Below are positions 57,239 to 64,000 of a stretch of 64,000 bases of DNA, in pieces. Source of the DNA: Mesorhizobium loti R88b (GTDB lineage: Bacteria > Pseudomonadota > Alphaproteobacteria > Rhizobiales > Rhizobiaceae); assembly GCF_013170845.1 (NCBI RefSeq), contig NZ_CP033367.1, positions 4,341,001 through 4,405,000 of the forward strand, given 5' to 3'. How positions within the stretch are numbered: position 1 is the first letter of the stretch; every line of letters starts with the position of its first letter. The notes under the pieces were generated by a model. The model did no database searches and was not told where the DNA came from. It saw only the letters and a program-made list of their open reading frames with translations. The position numbers and the translations under genes are program-made.

Positions 57239-57568
57239 ATGACCCAGACCTATGAGGACTTCAGCAAATACGGCAAGGAATTTGCCGACACCGGATTGAA
57301 GAGCTTCGCTTCGCTCTCCAAGGGCGCGCAGGCGATCGCGACCGAGGCCGGTGAATACACCAAGAAGAGCTTCGAAGCCGGCAGCGCCACTGTCGAGAAG
57401 CTGTTCTCGGCCAAGTCGCTGGACAAGGCTATCGAGATTCACACAGACTATGCCAAGCAGTCCTACGAGGCGTTCGTCGCCGAGGCCACCAAGATCGGCG
57501 ACCTCTATGCCGAACTCGCCAAGGAAGCCTACAAGCCGTTCGAATCGATCGTTGCCAAGGCGAAGTAA
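57239..57568 (+). CDS. Phasin family protein
   Basis: A 109-residue helical protein with no signal peptide or cysteine, MTQTYEDFSKYGKEFADTGLKSFASLSKGAQAI at the start and AEATKIGDLYAELAKEAYKPFESIVAKAK at the end. It fits the phasin_2 family: amphipathic proteins that coat polyhydroxyalkanoate granules and control their size. The start at 57239 follows CAAGGGAATCGTGAA. A strong promoter with PhaR-like palindromes upstream supports the assignment. A 15-bp terminator follows, so the gene is monocistronic. Confidence 0.88.
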   Translation: MTQTYEDFSKYGKEFADTGLKSFASLSKGAQAIATEAGEYTKKSFEAGSATVEKLFSAKSLDKAIEIHTDYAKQSYEAFVAEATKIGDLYAELAKEAYKPFESIVAKAK

Positions 57569-57628
57569 TTTCGCCCAGGCGAGGTGATCTTCGTCTGGCA
57601 TCTCAAAATCCGGCCCTTTGGGTCCGGA

Positions 57629-57662
57629 CAAAACCCGGTCGCGGAAGCGCGGCCGGGTTTTG
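57629..57662 (+). terminator. Strong intrinsic terminator after the phasin gene
   Basis: CAAAACCCGGTCGCG (57629-57643) pairs along its whole length, with one G-T wobble, with CGCGGCCGGGTTTTG (57648-57662), closed by a GAAG loop. The 3' T run lies in the stem. Confidence 0.85.
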
Positions 57663-57825
57663 TCATGTGAATTTCCCCCTGGGAACCGCGTACCGCTTCA
57701 CGATTGCGAAAATCCGCCAAGTTTGGTCACCTAGCCATATTGTCAGCTAACCAGAAGGGCTTAAAATCGTCCATCGAACACCTACATGTCGAACTCGCAT
57801 GAGGATTCGAAAGAGGCAGGATTAC

Positions 57826-58194
57826 GTGACGATCGCTTTGACTGCCACGAGACAAGTGGCGCGGATGGCAAACGGCGGCGGCGACGGCAATGAAGCCGGC
57901 CGCGGGACCGCCGTCATTACGCGCACCAAAACCAAGACCAAGAAGCCCAGCCTTTACCGGGTCCTCATCCTCAACGACGACTACACTCCGATGGAGTTCG
58001 TGGTTCACGTGCTGGAGCGTTTTTTTCAGAAGGACCGCGAAGCCGCCACACGCATCATGCTTCATGTTCACAATCATGGGGTGGGCGAGTGCGGGGTCTA
58101 TACATTCGAGGTGGCCGAGACCAAAGTGTCTCAGGTCATGGATTTCGCCCGACAGAATCAGCATCCGCTGCAATGCGTGATGGAGAAGAAGTGA
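57826..58194 (+). CDS. clpS: ATP-dependent Clp protease adaptor ClpS
   Basis: A 122-residue ClpS, which delivers N-degron substrates to ClpAP. The core is [24 protein letters not shown] with the Asn-Asp substrate pocket, and [18 protein letters not shown]. The N-terminal extension (about 35 residues) is low in complexity (KTKTKKPS), as usual. The GTG at 57826, 5 bases after GAGGCAGG, is chosen; an ATG at 57799 and one at 57892-side Met codons are alternatives. clpA starts 6 bases after the stop. Confidence 0.93.
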   Translation: MTIALTATRQVARMANGGGDGNEAGRGTAVITRTKTKTKKPSLYRVLILNDDYTPMEFVVHVLERFFQKDREAATRIMLHVHNHGVGECGVYTFEVAETKVSQVMDFARQNQHPLQCVMEKK

Positions 58195-58200
58195 GGTAAC

Positions 58201-60672
58201 ATGCCGGCTTTCTCCCAAGGCCTGGAAAAGGCGCTTCACCAGGCGCTGACGCTCGCCAATGAGCGGCACCACGAATACGCAACCCTTGAACATCTGCTGC
58301 TTGCGCTGATCGACGACACCGAGGCCGCCGCCGTCATGCGCGCCTGTAACGTCGATCTCGACGAACTGAAGCACACTGTTCTCACCTATATCGACACCGA
58401 GCTGGACAACCTCGTCACCGGTTACGACGAGGATTCCAAGCCGACCGCCGGCTTCCAGCGCGTCATCCAGCGCGCGGTGATCCATGTGCAGTCTTCCGGC
58501 CGCGAGGAAGTGTCGGGCGCCAACGTGCTCGTCGCCATCTTCGCCGAACGCGAAAGCCATGCCGCCTATTTCCTGCAGGAACAGCAGATGACCCGCTACG
58601 ACGCGGTCAACTACATCTCGCACGGCATCGCCAAGCGCCCCGGTGCTTCGGAAACGCGCTCGCCGCGCGGCGCCGATGATGAGCAGGGCAATGGCCAGAA
58701 CGGCTCCGAGCCACAAGAAGAGGGCGGCAAGAAGAAGCAGCAGCAGGATGCGCTGACCGCTTACTGCGTCAACCTCAACAACAAGGCCAAAGCCGGCAAG
58801 ATCGATCCGCTGATCGGCCGCGAGACCGAGATCAACCGCACCATCCAGGTGCTGTGCCGCCGCTCCAAGAACAACCCGCTCTATGTCGGTGATCCCGGCG
58901 TCGGCAAGACGGCGATCGCCGAGGGCCTCGCCAAGCGTATCGTCGAGGGTGACGTCCCCGAAGTGCTGCACAACGCCACCATCTTCGCGCTCGACATGGG
59001 TACGCTGCTGGCCGGCACGCGCTATCGCGGCGATTTCGAGGAACGGCTGAAGCAGGTCGTCAAGGAGCTCGAGGATTATCCGGGTGCCGTGCTGTTCATC
59101 GACGAGATCCACACGGTGATCGGGGCCGGGGCCACGTCAGGCGGCGCCATGGACGCATCGAACCTGTTGAAGCCGGCCCTGTCTTCGGGTGCGATCCGCT
59201 GCATCGGCTCGACCACCTACAAGGAATTCCGCCAGTTCTTCGAGAAGGACCGCGCTCTGGTGCGGCGTTTCCAGAAGATCGACGTGAACGAGCCGACCAT
59301 CGAGGACGCCATCGAGATCATGAAGGGCCTCAAGCCCTATTATGAGGAGTTCCACAAGGTGAAGTTCACCAACGAGGCGATCAAGGCGTCGGTGGAACTG
59401 TCGGCGCGCTACATCAATGACCGCAAGCTGCCGGACAAGGCGATCGACGTGATCGACGAGACCGGCGCCTCGCAGATGCTGGTGCCGGAAGCCAAGCGTA
59501 AGAAGACGATCGGCATCAAGGAGATCGAAGCGACGATCGCTACCATGGCGCGTATTCCGCCGAAGACGGTTTCGGCCGACGACGAGAAGGTGCTGCAAGG
59601 ACTCGATATCGAGCTGAAGCGCGTCGTCTATGGCCAGGACACCGCCATCAGCGCGCTGACCTCGGCGATCAAGCTGGCCCGTGCCGGCCTGCGCGAACCG
59701 GAGAAGCCGATCGGCTCCTACCTGTTCTCGGGTCCGACGGGCGTCGGCAAGACGGAAGTCGCCAAGCAACTCGCCGCCTCGCTCGGCGTCGAACTGATCC
59801 GCTTCGACATGTCGGAATATATGGAACGCCACACCGTTTCCCGGTTGATCGGCGCGCCTCCCGGCTATGTCGGCTTCGACCAGGGCGGCCTTTTGACCGA
59901 CGGCGTCGACCAGCATCCGCACTGCGTGCTGTTGCTGGACGAAGTCGAGAAGGCGCATCCGGACCTGTTCAACATCCTGTTGCAGGTGATGGACCACGGC
60001 AAGCTGACCGACCACAATGGCAAGCAGATCGACTTCCGCAATGTCATCCTGATCATGACCACCAATGCGGGCGCATCCGATGCCCAGCGCGCGGCGATCG
60101 GATTCGGTTCGACCAAGCGCGAGGGCGACGATGTCGAGGCGATCAACCGGCTGTTCACGCCGGAGTTCCGCAACCGTCTCGATGCGATCATCCCGTTCGG
60201 CTCGCTGCCGGTGCCGGTCATCCATCAGGTCGTGCAGAAGTTCGTCATGCAGCTCGAGGCGCAGCTCTCGGAACGCGGCGTCACCTTCGACCTGTCGCCG
60301 GACGCCATCGCCTGGCTCGCCGACAAGGGCTATGATGAGCGCATGGGTGCCCGGCCGCTCGGCCGTGTGATCCAGGAGCACATCAAGAAGCCGCTGGCCG
60401 ATGAGGTGCTTTTCGGCAAGCTCAAGAAGGGCGGAACGGTGCGTGTCACCGTCGAGAAAAAGGAAACCGGCGAAACCGGCCTGAAGCTCGAATCGCTGGC
60501 CGACGAGGCGCCCGTGACGCCGAAGAAGGAAGAGCCGGAAGACGCGCCGAAGCCACCCAAGGCCGTGGCCAAGAAGCCTGCCGCAAAGAAGCTGGTGGCG
60601 CAGAAGCCAGAGCCCAAGGGCAAGGATGGCGGCAAGCGCAGCCTGGTACCGCAACTGCCTCGCAAGGGCTGA
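58201..60672 (+). CDS. clpA: Clp protease ATP-binding subunit ClpA
   Basis: An 823-residue AAA+ unfoldase that feeds ClpP. The N domain (1-145) binds ClpS, from [38 protein letters not shown]. Walker A motifs are GDPGVGKT at 230-237 and GPTGVGKT at 511-518, each with a DE Walker B ([22 protein letters not shown]). It is about 65 residues longer than E. coli ClpA (758) because of a Lys/Pro/Ala-rich C-terminal tail ([15 protein letters not shown]). clpS is immediately upstream. A textbook terminator follows. Confidence 0.97.
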   Translation: MPAFSQGLEKALHQALTLANERHHEYATLEHLLLALIDDTEAAAVMRACNVDLDELKHTVLTYIDTELDNLVTGYDEDSKPTAGFQRVIQRAVIHVQSSGREEVSGANVLVAIFAERESHAAYFLQEQQMTRYDAVNYISHGIAKRPGASETRSPRGADDEQGNGQNGSEPQEEGGKKKQQQDALTAYCVNLNNKAKAGKIDPLIGRETEINRTIQVLCRRSKNNPLYVGDPGVGKTAIAEGLAKRIVEGDVPEVLHNATIFALDMGTLLAGTRYRGDFEERLKQVVKELEDYPGAVLFIDEIHTVIGAGATSGGAMDASNLLKPALSSGAIRCIGSTTYKEFRQFFEKDRALVRRFQKIDVNEPTIEDAIEIMKGLKPYYEEFHKVKFTNEAIKASVELSARYINDRKLPDKAIDVIDETGASQMLVPEAKRKKTIGIKEIEATIATMARIPPKTVSADDEKVLQGLDIELKRVVYGQDTAISALTSAIKLARAGLREPEKPIGSYLFSGPTGVGKTEVAKQLAASLGVELIRFDMSEYMERHTVSRLIGAPPGYVGFDQGGLLTDGVDQHPHCVLLLDEVEKAHPDLFNILLQVMDHGKLTDHNGKQIDFRNVILIMTTNAGASDAQRAAIGFGSTKREGDDVEAINRLFTPEFRNRLDAIIPFGSLPVPVIHQVVQKFVMQLEAQLSERGVTFDLSPDAIAWLADKGYDERMGARPLGRVIQEHIKKPLADEVLFGKLKKGGTVRVTVEKKETGETGLKLESLADEAPVTPKKEEPEDAPKPPKAVAKKPAAKKLVAQKPEPKGKDGGKRSLVPQLPRKG

Positions 60673-60686
60673 TCGGCACTCACTCG

Positions 60687-60712
60687 AAAAAGCCCCGGCA
60701 ACGGGGCTTTTT
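60687..60712 (+). terminator. Intrinsic terminator after clpA
   Basis: AAAAAGCCCCG (60687-60697) and CGGGGCTTTTT (60702-60712) form an 11-bp stem with a GCAA loop; the T run forms the 3' arm. Confidence 0.92.
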
Positions 60713-60734
60713 CCATTTGGACAATGGGGTGGCT

Positions 60735-61394
60735 ATGCCAGGCCAGATCATCATCCTCAACGGCGCGCCCCGATCGGGGAAGTCGAGCATCGCCCGAGCC
60801 ATTCAGGAAAGCTTTGACGGCCCATGGATGAATCTGGGCGTCGACAGCTATGAGCAGATCACGCCTCCTCAACTTCGTCCGGGAATAGGGTTGCGCCCTG
60901 GCGGCGAACGCCCCGATCTCGAAGGGTTCGTGCCGCGTTTGTACGCCGCTCTCTACGGATCGATCGCGGCCCACAGCCGGCTCGGCCTGAATGTCGTGAC
61001 GGATGTCGGCCATCACGATGCGTATTCGAAGCCACTCGACTGCCTGATCGATGGCGCGCGCCGGCTCGCCGGCCTGCCGGTGCTGTTTGTCGGTGTCCGT
61101 TGCCCGGTTGACATCATCATGGAGCGGCGAGCTGCCAGCGAGCCGGGCAGGGGCTATGTCACCGGCTCTTCAGACGATCCTGTGCCACTGCCGGTGCGTC
61201 TGTGGCAGGAGGAGGTGCACCGGCCGGGCATATATGATCTTGAGGTCGACACCTCGGTCCTCAGCCCTGAACAGTGCGCGCATGCGATCCGCCAACGGCT
61301 GATGCGAAGTGACGCCCGGCCAAACGCGATCGAGCGGCTGGCTCAAGTCGCGACTAAGCAGTTCACCGTTTCACGGAAACGCAAACCGCTCTAA
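60735..61394 (+). CDS. Chloramphenicol phosphotransferase-like P-loop kinase
   Basis: A 219-residue P-loop protein. Walker A is GAPRSGKSS in MPGQIIILNGAPRSGKSSIARAIQE, and NVVTDVGHHDAYSKPLDCLIDGARRLAG plus VGVRCPVDIIMERR follow the CPT family. The Streptomyces venezuelae CPT phosphorylates chloramphenicol; most homologues have unknown substrates. It begins 22 bases after the clpA terminator, so it should have its own promoter or depend on read-through. A palindromic repeat lies just after its stop. Confidence 0.8.
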   Translation: MPGQIIILNGAPRSGKSSIARAIQESFDGPWMNLGVDSYEQITPPQLRPGIGLRPGGERPDLEGFVPRLYAALYGSIAAHSRLGLNVVTDVGHHDAYSKPLDCLIDGARRLAGLPVLFVGVRCPVDIIMERRAASEPGRGYVTGSSDDPVPLPVRLWQEEVHRPGIYDLEVDTSVLSPEQCAHAIRQRLMRSDARPNAIERLAQVATKQFTVSRKRKPL

Positions 61395-61408
61395 CTCTTT
61401 GTTTTGAC

Positions 61409-61476
61409 GCAATTCCCACGGGAAAGCGCTATGCGCTTTTCCCGGGAAAACCGTTTCACACTTTTCCTGGAATTGC
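61409..61476. repeat. Composite palindromic intergenic repeat
   Basis: Outer arms GCAATTCC (61409-61416) and GGAATTGC (61469-61476) enclose an inner hairpin GGGAAAGCGC (61420-61429) / GCGCTTTTCCC (61433-61443). From memory, elements opening with TTTGTTTTGACGCAATTCC recur in Mesorhizobium. It sits between two convergent genes and may terminate both. Nothing else is evident in 61395-61512. Confidence 0.65.
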
Positions 61477-61512
61477 TCCAGACTTTCTCCTGCCCGTGAA
61501 ACAAGGTGCGGG

Positions 61513-61938
61513 TCAGTTTCCCAGAGCCGCGCGAATCTTTTCGGCGTTCTCAGCAAGCACCTCAGGCTTTTCCATGCTGCCCGTGTGCGGCTTCAACGGG
61601 ACTCCGTCAAAGCGCGGGATGACATGGACATGCAGGTGATAGACGGTCTGCCCGGAGGCCGGCTCGTTGAACTGCAGGATGGTGACGCCGTCGGCATCAA
61701 GCGCCTTCTTCACTGCCAGCGCCACTTTCTGAACGACAGTGAAAAGTGGGCCGAAGGTCGACGGGTAGGCGTCGAGCAGGTTGCGCGACGGGGCTTTTGG
61801 CACCACCAGCGTATGGCCCGGTCCTTGCGGCATCACATCCATGAAGGCGATGACGGCGTCATCTTCGTAGACGCGGTGTGATGGAATCTCGCCGCGCAGG
61901 ATCTTTGCGAAGATATTGCCGGGATCATAGTCGGCCAT
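61513..61938 (-). CDS. HIT family protein
   Basis: A 141-residue nucleotide-binding hydrolase or transferase of the histidine triad superfamily. It starts MADYDPGNIFAKILRGEIPSHRVYED, has FMDVMPQGPGHTLVVPK and the triad HLHVHVIPR (about 100-108). HINT-type enzymes hydrolyse adenosine phosphoramidates; the natural substrate here is unknown. The ATG at 61938 is chosen because it gives the family N terminus; an in-frame extension to 62097 is unlikely. It lies 64 bases downstream of the sulfatase-fold gene on the same strand. Confidence 0.92.
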   Translation of the reverse strand: MADYDPGNIFAKILRGEIPSHRVYEDDAVIAFMDVMPQGPGHTLVVPKAPSRNLLDAYPSTFGPLFTVVQKVALAVKKALDADGVTILQFNEPASGQTVYHLHVHVIPRFDGVPLKPHTGSMEKPEVLAENAEKIRAALGN

Positions 61939-62002
61939 GGCGGGCGCTCCGGGTTGCAGCTCGCCATCGGTGTAGCGAAGCCGCTCTTGAGCGGCAAGAC
62001 GT

Positions 62003-63676
62003 TCAAGAGAGATCGACCATGCCGGCGTCGACAAGCGCGCGATGGAAGCGTCTTTTACGCGGCGATGCGGCATCGAAATAAGCTGCGGCGCAGTCATTCA
62101 GCAAGGCGGCCCGCGTGGCGAACACCGGATCGAGCGGAAGTCCGGCCGCGAGCAAGGTCAGTGTCGACAGAAAAGCGCAATCGAGGACTGGCGGAGCCAC
62201 AACATCGTCCGGCAGCCTGCAGTTTACGGCCTCGATGGCGTAAAATGTTTGACACAAGGCCATATGGGAAGGCGGCAACCCGGTAAGGGCCGTGGTGAAT
62301 GACGGCTGGTGATCGCCGTAGCGCACGATAATGGCCGGCTCGCCGCTCAACATGATGTCGAGCCGCCTGCGAAAGGCGGCATAGGCTTTGACGCTTTCGG
62401 CCAGCCGCACTGTATATTCGCCATAGTAGGGAACGCCGGTTGCCGCGACGGCCTCGCGGCGAAGCTCCGCATGACGCTCGATCGGAAAGATCCGGCGGCG
62501 GTGGTCGCCATGGTTCATCAGGGTCGTGATCGAAAGGAAGCATGGCTTGCTGGCCGCGACGCGGTTCGAAAGTTGATCAAGCGCGTGATCGTAGAGTTGT
62601 TCGTCGTGATTTTCCCGTTTCCAGCGCTCGACATCGAATGGCTGCGGCAAGGTTTCGGCATAGCTGACCTGGTCAAACCCGACCGATTGGTAGAACCGGC
62701 CACAATTGACGAAGGAAGGCCGGTCGCAGCTGATATGGGACACGTTGTAGCCGATACCGCTCAGCACGGATGGAAGGGAATGCCGGACGCGTCCGCTCAG
62801 AAGGTGAAAGACGTAGCGGCTGTCGTTGCCGAAGGAGAGCGAAGAAAGGCCCGTCAGCACCGAAAACTCGGTCTGCAACGTGCTGCCGCCGAAGACGTCG
62901 ACATGCAGCGCGCCGGAGAGAGCGTCCGGCGGCGTGAAGAACCGTTCGAATGCTTCATTGGCCGCCATGCCGAGCCGCTTCGGGTCGAATGTCGATTCGT
63001 GCAGGATCATCACGATGTGCGGCGCTCGCTCACCGGCTGGTCTCCTAGCCGGCACTGGCGGCAGCAGCGGCATCGGCTCCGGATCGATGTCGACAAAGCC
63101 GGGTCGCCGTGATGGCCCCGCGCCAAACCATGAGGCGACAAAGGCGGAAAGGTGAAACCGGTCGCCGGTCAAATGGTGAAAGCGAAATCGCTTCGGGCCG
63201 CCACTTGCCCAGAAGACACATAGATACACAAAGGCCGCCGCGCTGAACAAGGCAAGACGCTGCGGGAGCGGCATCGCCGGCTCGGCGAGCATCAGCGCCA
63301 GGACAATTATTCCCAGGACGATCGCGATCACGGCCGCGAGGGCAGGGACCGCCATACGCGCATGGTCGGCCAGCACGCTTCGAAAACTGCTTGCCGCGAG
63401 ATGATAGATGTCCCCGGCGAGGAAATTGAAGCCGAGATAGCGATGCTTCAGTTTGGAGATGATGCCGATTATGGCCGTCAGAACCAGCGCCGCCCACAAG
63501 GCGACGATATCACCCGCAAACAGGAGATGCGCGAGGCCGAAAAGGAGAAAAAAGGTCGCGAAGCCGAGAGGCCAGGCCGAGCGCTTGCCTTCGAGCCAGG
63601 CAACCAGAGGCGGCGTGACCACCAGCCCCGCCGCACCGAGCCATTGCCCGACACCCAGAGATGCCAAACCCTGCAT
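62003..63676 (-). CDS. Membrane sulfatase-fold enzyme (LTA synthase/phosphotransferase-like)
   Basis: A 557-residue protein. Residues 1-155 hold four or five membrane helices; a periplasmic alkaline-phosphatase-superfamily domain begins near 215. The metal/nucleophile segment is HIVMILHESTFDP, with Glu227 and Thr229 as the likely metal ligand and nucleophile, and RYGDHQPSF carries the late Asp-His ligands. Such proteins transfer phosphoglycerol or phosphoethanolamine from lipids to glycans or lipid A. In rhizobia cyclic glucan substitution is one option. The ATG at 63676 follows GGGGGA, with a hairpin just upstream. Confidence 0.82.
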   Translation of the reverse strand: MQGLASLGVGQWLGAAGLVVTPPLVAWLEGKRSAWPLGFATFFLLFGLAHLLFAGDIVALWAALVLTAIIGIISKLKHRYLGFNFLAGDIYHLAASSFRSVLADHARMAVPALAAVIAIVLGIIVLALMLAEPAMPLPQRLALFSAAAFVYLCVFWASGGPKRFRFHHLTGDRFHLSAFVASWFGAGPSRRPGFVDIDPEPMPLLPPVPARRPAGERAPHIVMILHESTFDPKRLGMAANEAFERFFTPPDALSGALHVDVFGGSTLQTEFSVLTGLSSLSFGNDSRYVFHLLSGRVRHSLPSVLSGIGYNVSHISCDRPSFVNCGRFYQSVGFDQVSYAETLPQPFDVERWKRENHDEQLYDHALDQLSNRVAASKPCFLSITTLMNHGDHRRRIFPIERHAELRREAVAATGVPYYGEYTVRLAESVKAYAAFRRRLDIMLSGEPAIIVRYGDHQPSFTTALTGLPPSHMALCQTFYAIEAVNCRLPDDVVAPPVLDCAFLSTLTLLAAGLPLDPVFATRAALLNDCAAAYFDAASPRKRRFHRALVDAGMVDLS

Positions 63677-63686
63677 GTTTCCCCCA

Positions 63687-63702
63687 GGGTGCTTTCGCAC
63701 CC
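63687..63702 (-). promoter_or_regulatory. Leader hairpin with GAAA tetraloop before the sulfatase-fold gene
   Basis: On the minus strand GGGTGC-GAAA-GCACCC forms a perfect 6-bp stem with a GNRA loop, ending 10 bases before the ATG and adjoining the GGGGGA ribosome site. Confidence 0.5.
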
Positions 63703-63773
63703 ATGTCCCGGGCCATGGCTTAGCGGATTCCGGCCGGGCGGTAAACACGGCAGGCGGCAAGCCGGAGGGCCTG

Positions 63774-64000
63774 TTATTCCTCCAGATCCTTGCGAAACGG
63801 GGTATGTTCTTCCAGGTATTCGCCCATCCGCTCCACCTCGCGCCGCTCGCGCCTGAGATAATCGGCCACGGCGTTGCGCAAGCCAGGGTGGGAAATGTAG
63901 TGGGCGGAATGCATGGTCACCGGCCGGTAGCCGCGCGCCAGCTTGTGTTCGCCCTGCGCGCCCGCCTCGACCACTTTCAGCTTGCGTTCGATGGCGAAGT
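63774..64000 (-). CDS. GNAT-fold acyltransferase, COG3146 type, C-terminal end (partial)
   Basis: The frame is open to the window edge, so only the last 75 residues are present. FAIERKLKVVEAGAQGEHKLARGYRPVTMHSAHYISHPGLRNAVADYLRRER is the strongly conserved C terminus of COG3146, FemAB-like N-acyltransferases once called peptidogalycan biosynthesis proteins. The substrate of this family is not established. A GTG inside the frame at 63974 could be mistaken for a start, but the conserved motif continues upstream of it. Confidence 0.82.
   Translation of the reverse strand, partial: FAIERKLKVVEAGAQGEHKLARGYRPVTMHSAHYISHPGLRNAVADYLRRERREVERMGEYLEEHTPFRKDLEE

Overview
The window is about 63% GC and almost entirely coding. 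It reads as core chromosome of a rhizobial alphaproteobacterium, most likely Mesorhizobium or a close Phyllobacteriaceae relative. Reasons: a glpDSTPQ(U)V-type glycerol ABC operon with glpK, a BA14K protein, a pyrB-pyrC' pair with a catalytically dead dihydroorotase, an alphaproteobacterial GyrA with alanine at the quinolone position, and two palindromic intergenic repeats of a kind I remember from Mesorhizobium genomes. I saw no prophage, transposase, integrase or CRISPR array. Assignments rest on reading the translated sequence and on family knowledge; no database search was run.

Layout. 1-5.4 kb: end of ssb, OsmC, MarC, an AraC regulator divergent from a DUF1579-like gene, and a SulP transporter coupled to a ParB-like protein. 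5.4-13.3 kb: gyrA, a 50-residue membrane protein, then a same-strand run coaD, two cyclophilins, a YdcZ-type membrane protein, queA, an 89-residue protein and tgt (queuosine). 13.3-19 kb: DUF4864, a DsbA-like protein, a lone Lrp/AsnC sensor domain, and the four-gene Anbu system (ATP-grasp, alpha-E, transglutaminase, Anbu peptidase). 19-21 kb: a PLP decarboxylase and an orphan. 21-31.2 kb: glpR and the glycerol regulon. 31.2-39 kb: BA14K, tRNA-Lys(UUU), then a trehalose cluster (GT4, debranching-type glycosidase, membrane-anchored OtsA, OtsB, a small protein). 39-43 kb, minus strand: pyrB, pyrC', plsY and a frameshifted dprA. 43-57 kb: AidB, two membrane proteins, RuvX, UPF0173, an exported Cys protein coupled to a radical SAM enzyme, gatC-GNAT-gatA, YdcF, DUF599, sdaA, DUF1489, a J-domain protein and a SPOR-domain D,D-carboxypeptidase. 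57-64 kb: a phasin with a readable promoter and operators, clpS-clpA, a CPT-like kinase, a HIT protein, a membrane sulfatase-fold enzyme and the end of a COG3146 acyltransferase.

How the parts work together. GlpR probably controls uptake (GlpSTPQUV) and oxidation (GlpK, GlpD) of glycerol through TTTCG-type operators. The GlpS and GlpT ATPases carry complementary defects that predict one working and one degenerate ATP site. The Anbu cluster joins a predicted peptide ligase to a proteasome-like peptidase, with a palindrome upstream. Several conserved enzymes have lost expected residues: three of four zinc ligands in Tgt, the HxH motif in PyrC', and the C-terminal frame of DprA. The best leads for new biology are the asymmetric glycerol importer, the Anbu operon, the radical SAM/exported protein pair, the zinc-less Tgt with its small partner, and the membrane-tethered trehalose-phosphate synthase.
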